Source: CAUJGQ01 sp038325665 (GTDB taxonomy: Bacteria > Chloroflexota > Dehalococcoidia > CAUJGQ01). From it: 9,998 nt of DNA. Numbering within the stretch: the stretch's first letter is position 1; every line of letters begins with the position of its first letter. Shown piece after piece: positions 6,515 through 9,998 of this stretch. Under the pieces are notes generated by a model. That model was not told the origin of the DNA. It saw only the letters and a list, made by a program, of their open reading frames with translations, and made no database searches. The stretch spans positions 1-9,998 of the forward strand of contig JBBQJF010000180.1 in NCBI GenBank assembly GCA_038325665.1. The letters run 5' to 3'. The position numbers were made by a program, and so were the translations under genes.

Positions 6515-7885
6515 GTGAGTGAGCGCGTCGAGATGGAGAAGATCGTGTCGCTGTGCAAGCGGCGCGGGTTCGTGTACCCCTCCGCCGAGATATACGGTGG
6601 CTTCGCCAATGCCTGGGATTACGGGCCGCTCGGCGTCGAGATGAAGCGCAGAATCCGCGAATCGTGGTGGCGATACATGGTCACCGAGCGGGATGATGTG
6701 GTCGGCATCGAGGCCGCGATCGTCACCAACCCGCTCGTGTGGGAGGCGTCGGGCCATCTCAAGCATTTCTCCGATCCGCTTGTCGACTGTCGCTCCTGCC
6801 AGAATCGCTTTCGCGCCGATGATCTGCCCGAGTGGGATGACGCGGCGCACGCCCTGCGCGAGCCGGTTACATGCCCGAGCTGCGGCGCCACCAACTCGTT
6901 CACCGCGGCGCGACAGTTCAACATGATGCTGAAGACCTTCATCGGCCCGGTCGAGGATGAGGCCGCCGTCGCCTACCTGCGCCCCGAAACCGCGCAGGGC
7001 ATGTTCATCAACTTCGATAACGTCCAGACGACGACCCGGCGCAAGCTGCCATTTGGTGTCGCCCAGATCGGCAAGTCGTTCCGCAATGAGATCACCCCCG
7101 GCAACTTCATCTTCCGCACCCGTGAGTTCGAGCAGATGGAGATGGAATACTTCTGTGCGCCTGAAGATGGTTCACGCTGGTTCGATTACTGGCGCGAGAT
7201 GCGATGGAACTGGTACGCGCGCATCGGTGTCAAACCGGACAGCCTGCGCCGGTTTGACCACCCCAGGGAGAAGCTGTCGCACTATTCGGCCGGTACCACC
7301 GATATCGAATTTCTCTACCCCTTCGGCTGGGGTGAGTTGGAAGGCATCGCCTACCGCACCGACTTTGACCTCAAGCAGCACTCCGAGCATTCCGGCAAGA
7401 ATCTCACGTACTTTGACGAAGAAACCAAGCAACATATCGCGCCACACGTTGTCGAGCCGGCCGTGGGCGTGGACCGCATCATGTTGGTGCTGCTGATCGA
7501 CGCCTATGACGAGGAGAAGGACGCCAAGGGTGAGACGCGGGTCGTCTTGCACCTTCATCCCTCGGTTGCGCCGGTGCAGGTGGCGATCCTGCCGCTGAGC
7601 CGCAACGAAAAACTGGTGCCGGCGGCCCGCGACGTTTGGGCGCGATTGCGCGGGCACTTCGTCACGCAGTACGACGACGCGCAGTCGATCGGCCGCCGCT
7701 ACCGCCGCCAGGACGAGATCGGCACACCGTACTGCGTCACTGTTGATTTTCAGACCGTCGAGGACGATCAGGCGGTGACGATCCGCGAGCGCGACTCAAT
7801 GGAGCAACAGCGGGTGCCGCTCGATGAGCTAGTCGCCCGCCTTCGCGCGTCGTTCGATCAGGCGAACGCGGGTCCTCCATCGTGA
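6515..7885 (+). CDS. glyS: Glycyl-tRNA synthetase, dimeric alpha2 type
   Basis: This class II synthetase of 456 residues charges tRNA-Gly with glycine using ATP (EC 6.1.1.14) in the cytoplasm. It is the single-chain homodimeric type (also called GlyQS), not the two-gene alpha2beta2 form. Visible features are the N-terminal RGFVYPSAEIYGG and DYGPLG segments, a zinc-binding insertion with Cys92/Cys95 and Cys120/Cys123, RPETAQGMF ahead of motif 2, motif 2 RNEITPGNFIFRTREF (190-205), motif 3 VGVDR ending at Arg321, and a C-terminal anticodon-binding domain (about 345-450). GTG 6515 is chosen because GAGGGAG (6499-6505) lies 9 nt upstream. GTG 6497 overlaps the leader hairpin, and ATG 6533 would still keep the conserved MEKIVSLC start. 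No terminator is obvious downstream. Confidence 0.96.
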   Translation: MSERVEMEKIVSLCKRRGFVYPSAEIYGGFANAWDYGPLGVEMKRRIRESWWRYMVTERDDVVGIEAAIVTNPLVWEASGHLKHFSDPLVDCRSCQNRFRADDLPEWDDAAHALREPVTCPSCGATNSFTAARQFNMMLKTFIGPVEDEAAVAYLRPETAQGMFINFDNVQTTTRRKLPFGVAQIGKSFRNEITPGNFIFRTREFEQMEMEYFCAPEDGSRWFDYWREMRWNWYARIGVKPDSLRRFDHPREKLSHYSAGTTDIEFLYPFGWGELEGIAYRTDFDLKQHSEHSGKNLTYFDEETKQHIAPHVVEPAVGVDRIMLVLLIDAYDEEKDAKGETRVVLHLHPSVAPVQVAILPLSRNEKLVPAARDVWARLRGHFVTQYDDAQSIGRRYRRQDEIGTPYCVTVDFQTVEDDQAVTIRERDSMEQQRVPLDELVARLRASFDQANAGPPS

Positions 7886-8039
7886 TTCGGCGTCAGACTC
7901 CGGGTTCGATGCCGAGCGCGGACGAATCCTACCTCTATTGGGCATGGTTCTGACGCGCTGACGCGTGCATGGTGGACTGAGATGCGCGCCGCCCTCCGAC
8001 TCCCCGCGGCGGCTGGCCCCTTGCCTTGGAGCATCGCGG

Positions 8040-8549
8040 ATGGACGATAACTCGGTCGTGCCCACGAGCCGGCGCGATGTCGCGGAGCTAGCCGGAGCCA
8101 TCCTGCTGTGTCAGGCGGCGGGCGCGATTGGGGCGTTCGCCTCGGTCAGGTCGCTAAAGCGCTGGTACCCCACTCTAAGGAAACCGTCGTTCAACCCACC
8201 CGACGCGGTGTTCGGTCCCGTCTGGACGGTGCTGTATCTGCTGATGAGCGTGTCGCTCTACCTGACGCGCAAGGCCAGCAGGCAGGGACGTGATACCAAC
8301 GTCGCGCAAGGCTTCTTTGCCATCCAATTGGTCCTAAACTCCGCGTGGTCACTAATCTTCTTCGGCCTGCGCGCTCCCCGCGCCGCGTTCGTGGAGATTC
8401 TCGGGTTGTGGGCGGCGATCGTGCTCACCACGCGAGCCGTCGCCCGGGTGCACGCGCTGGCGGCGTGGCTGCTCGTGCCGTACCTGTTGTGGGTGAGCTT
8501 CGCGGCCGTCCTCAATTTCCGCATCTGGCGCCTAAACGTAGGCCGGTGA
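8040..8549 (+). CDS. tspO: TspO/MBR-family membrane protein (tryptophan-rich sensory protein)
   Basis: The 169-residue protein has the five hydrophobic helices of TspO and its conserved aromatic signatures: WYPTLRKPSFNPPDAVFGPVW (residues 42-62), QLVLNSAWSLIFFG (96-109), and a last helix with PYLLWVSFAAVLNFRIWRLN (147-166). TspO proteins bind porphyrins and in bacteria have been tied to tetrapyrrole handling and stress responses. The short N-terminal tail before the first helix (about 14-36) is slightly longer than in minimal members. An in-frame extension upstream to 7965 lacks family similarity. The ATG at 8040 has a modest TTGGAG about 10 nt upstream. The gene follows glyS by 154 bp with no recognisable terminator between, so read-through is possible. 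Family assignment is firm; the ligand is inferred. Confidence 0.92.
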   Translation: MDDNSVVPTSRRDVAELAGAILLCQAAGAIGAFASVRSLKRWYPTLRKPSFNPPDAVFGPVWTVLYLLMSVSLYLTRKASRQGRDTNVAQGFFAIQLVLNSAWSLIFFGLRAPRAAFVEILGLWAAIVLTTRAVARVHALAAWLLVPYLLWVSFAAVLNFRIWRLNVGR

Positions 8550-8745
8550 TGGCCGAGCGCGGAGAAGCGCCAGCACTCCGGTCTTGTAGTCGGACATTCA
8601 ACGCGGGAACGCCTTTGGCGCGGGTGCGGTAACGGGCAGCACGGGACCGGCGTCCTGAAGAGTGATAGTCATCGCGTCCGGTCGCGGTGAACAGTCGCCC
8701 GCGCGGTGACGGCCGCCGGGCGAACGCGCACGCGGAGAGAACCAT
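8550..8745. other. 196-bp spacer between tspO and the DUF389 gene
   Basis: No gene and no clear terminator is visible. A GATAGT sequence near 8661 resembles a -10 box but has no matching -35. The only firm element is the ribosome-binding site GGAGAG at 8734-8739, 6 nt before the ATG at 8746. Confidence 0.4.
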
Positions 8746-9672
8746 ATGCATCGCACCATGGCGATCACGGTCGGACCCGGCGCAACGGACCGGCTGTGCG
8801 AACAGCTCGAGCAGATCGACGAGGTGGTCGGACTGACGGTACATCGCGGCGCGTCGCGTAAACCACCCGGCGATGTATTAGTGGTTGACACCCTGAACCG
8901 AGGCGCCGACGCGGTCCTGAAGCTCGTGGCCGAGGCCCGTCGGGCGGGTCCCGTGTCGGTCGCCACGGCGGAGCTGGCAAGCATCATCGACCCGTCACAT
9001 TCCGAAATTGTCGAGCACGACCGCGATGAGGCGATCTGGGAAGAGATGGAAACGGGTTTGCGGCATCAAGGCCGTGTCACCCCGAACTTCATCGCCTTGA
9101 TGGCGTTGGGCGGCGCCGTGGCGGCGACGGGGCTGGCAGCCGAGCCGGTGGCGCAGGTGACGGCGTTCGTGTCGGCGTCGATCATCGCGCCCGGCTTCGA
9201 GCCGATCGCGAAGATTCCCCTGGGGCTTGCCCTGCGCAACTGGCCCGTCGTGCGCCGCGGTGCCATCGCGACGGTCGTTGGCTACGCCGTGCTGATCGCG
9301 GCGGCCGCGCTGTCATTTCTGCTGCTACGCATCACCGGCTCGGTGGAGGTCAGCGAGTTGGTGACCAATCACGAAGTGGAGAAGCTGACCCACCCCACGA
9401 CGCCTGAATTCCTGCTCACGGCGTGTGGCGCAACGGCGGGCATGATCATGATCGCGGCATACCGGCGTAGTGTGATCGCGGGGCCGTTGATTGCCCTGGT
9501 GGTCATTCCCGCCGCCGCGCTCTGCGGCGCCGCCCTCGTGGCGGGCGAGTGGCGGCTGAGCTATGAGGGACTCGAACGCCTCGCGATTGACATCGCCCTC
9601 ATCATCGCGCTGGGCGGCGCGGTCGTGCTGATCAAGCAGAGGGTCGTACACCGGCGTGCGCCGCTGGTGTAG
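8746..9672 (+). CDS. DUF389-family membrane protein
   Basis: This 308-residue protein has the two-part layout of DUF389. A soluble N-terminal domain (about residues 1-105) contains TVGPGATDRL and a KPPGDVLVVDTLNRGAD segment. A membrane region of about five to six helices (about 112-297) follows. It opens with VTPNFIALMALGGAVAATGL and continues with ASIIAPGFEPIAKIPLGLAL (144-163), the counterpart of the family's usual (A)MLIAPLMGPI(L)GL motif, here clearly diverged. PTTPEFLLTACGATAGM (218-233) and IAGPLIALVVIPAAALCG (244-261) fit the second half of the family. The function of DUF389 proteins is not known; transport has been suggested. GGAGAG 6 nt upstream supports the start. No terminator follows before the next gene. 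Confidence 0.82.
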   Translation: MHRTMAITVGPGATDRLCEQLEQIDEVVGLTVHRGASRKPPGDVLVVDTLNRGADAVLKLVAEARRAGPVSVATAELASIIDPSHSEIVEHDRDEAIWEEMETGLRHQGRVTPNFIALMALGGAVAATGLAAEPVAQVTAFVSASIIAPGFEPIAKIPLGLALRNWPVVRRGAIATVVGYAVLIAAAALSFLLLRITGSVEVSELVTNHEVEKLTHPTTPEFLLTACGATAGMIMIAAYRRSVIAGPLIALVVIPAAALCGAALVAGEWRLSYEGLERLAIDIALIIALGGAVVLIKQRVVHRRAPLV

Positions 9673-9733
9673 CGGCGGGTGAACGTCGGCCACTAGCGGT
9701 GTGAGCGGGCGGTGCGTTGGGAGCTAGTGTGCG

Positions 9734-9739
9734 TATGAT
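9734..9739 (+). promoter_or_regulatory. Possible -10 box upstream of sbcD
   Basis: TATGAT matches the -10 consensus at five of six bases and lies about 70 bp before the sbcD start codon. No good -35 sits at 16-18 bp upstream; the nearest TTG-type hexamer (9717-9722) is too close. Confidence 0.28.
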
Positions 9740-9804
9740 ACGAGTCGTGGTGGTCATCGCGTTCATGAAAGCCGCTGCCCCTTGTGCGCTGAATCGTGCC
9801 CCTC

Positions 9805-9998
9805 ATGGGCGACCGGAGGGCTATCCTGAAACTTCTGCACTTTGCCGACTTGCATATCGGTGTCGAGACACACGGCCGGCCCGATCCGGTCACCGGAATG
9901 TCCACCCGGCTGCAGGACTTTCTCGCGGCATTTGATGAATTGGTCGACACCGCGATCGCGGAGTGTGTTGACGCCGTCATCTTCGCCGGCGACGCCTA
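9805..9998 (+). CDS. sbcD: SbcD/Mre11-type DNA repair exonuclease, N-terminal fragment cut by window end
   Basis: The frame is open to the window edge and encodes LKLLHFADLHIGVE, the first metal-binding motif (DxH) of calcineurin-like Mre11/SbcD nucleases. It ends in VIFAGDA, the start of the second motif (GDxxD). SbcD works with the ATPase SbcC to process double-strand breaks and hairpin DNA. About 64 residues are present out of an expected roughly 400. The ATG at 9805 gives seven extra residues (MGDRRAI) before the usual beginning and has no ribosome-binding site. CTG 9826 would give exactly the usual (M)KLLHFADLHIG start and has GGAGGG 5 nt upstream. GTG 9796 is a third option; an in-frame TGA at 9790-9792 bounds the frame. 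The segment between the motifs resembles Chloroflexota SbcD. The neighbouring sbcC would be expected beyond the window. Confidence 0.88.
   Translation, partial: MGDRRAILKLLHFADLHIGVETHGRPDPVTGMSTRLQDFLAAFDELVDTAIAECVDAVIFAGDA

Noticed and set aside
6440..6515. T-box riboswitch in front of glyS
   Set aside because: The leader is only about 75 nt and no TGGNACC antiterminator motif or stem I is visible.
6218..6850. 210-codon minus-strand open frame spanning the glyS start and leader
   Set aside because: Most of it is antisense to conserved GlyRS sequence, and the remainder overlaps the small membrane gene's upstream region.
9717..9935. 72-codon + strand frame between the DUF389 gene and sbcD
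   Set aside because: It runs out of frame into the conserved SbcD coding sequence and has no recognisable features.

Overview
This is a GC-rich (roughly 65%) bacterial chromosomal stretch with ordinary housekeeping and membrane genes. It shows no insertion sequence, phage gene, tRNA, rRNA or CRISPR array. The gene set points to Chloroflexota (moderate confidence, from remembered family features, not a search). The signs are a bacterial translin-family protein, a dimeric alpha2-type glycyl-tRNA synthetase, a K+-independent-type membrane pyrophosphatase, and an SbcD/Mre11 N-terminus whose segment after the first metal motif (GVETHGRPDPVTGMSTRLQDF) resembles Chloroflexota homologues.

Layout, left to right. 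The + strand opens with what is probably the acidic tail of an upstream gene (1-72), then a GC hairpin and an FmdB-type zinc-ribbon gene (155-499). A 726-bp gap (500-1225) follows, with one possible small proline-rich gene on the minus strand (724-894). Next come a translin-family gene (1226-1867) and hppA for a proton-pumping pyrophosphatase (2045-4348), closed by a textbook rho-independent terminator (4431-4462). A tandem HD-GYP protein (4605-5993) converges with a small single-span membrane protein on the minus strand (6048-6221). The intergenic region beyond it holds divergent candidate promoters and tandem hairpins leading into glyS (6515-7885). Then come tspO (8040-8549), a DUF389 membrane protein (8746-9672), and the truncated start of sbcD (9805 to the window edge).

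How the genes relate. Almost all genes lie on the + strand, but most are separated by 100-250 bp and carry their own ribosome-binding sites, so they look like separate transcription units, not one operon. HppA couples PPi hydrolysis to proton export. GlyRS produces PPi as a by-product, but nothing here shows a regulatory link. The HD-GYP protein is a predicted cyclic-dinucleotide phosphodiesterase with one intact and one degenerate metal site. I do not see a clearly new multi-gene system. The best leads are the bacterial translin gene, the half-degenerate tandem HD-GYP protein, the possible CTG start of sbcD, the hairpin-rich glyS leader and the repeat-containing small ORF in the 726-bp gap.
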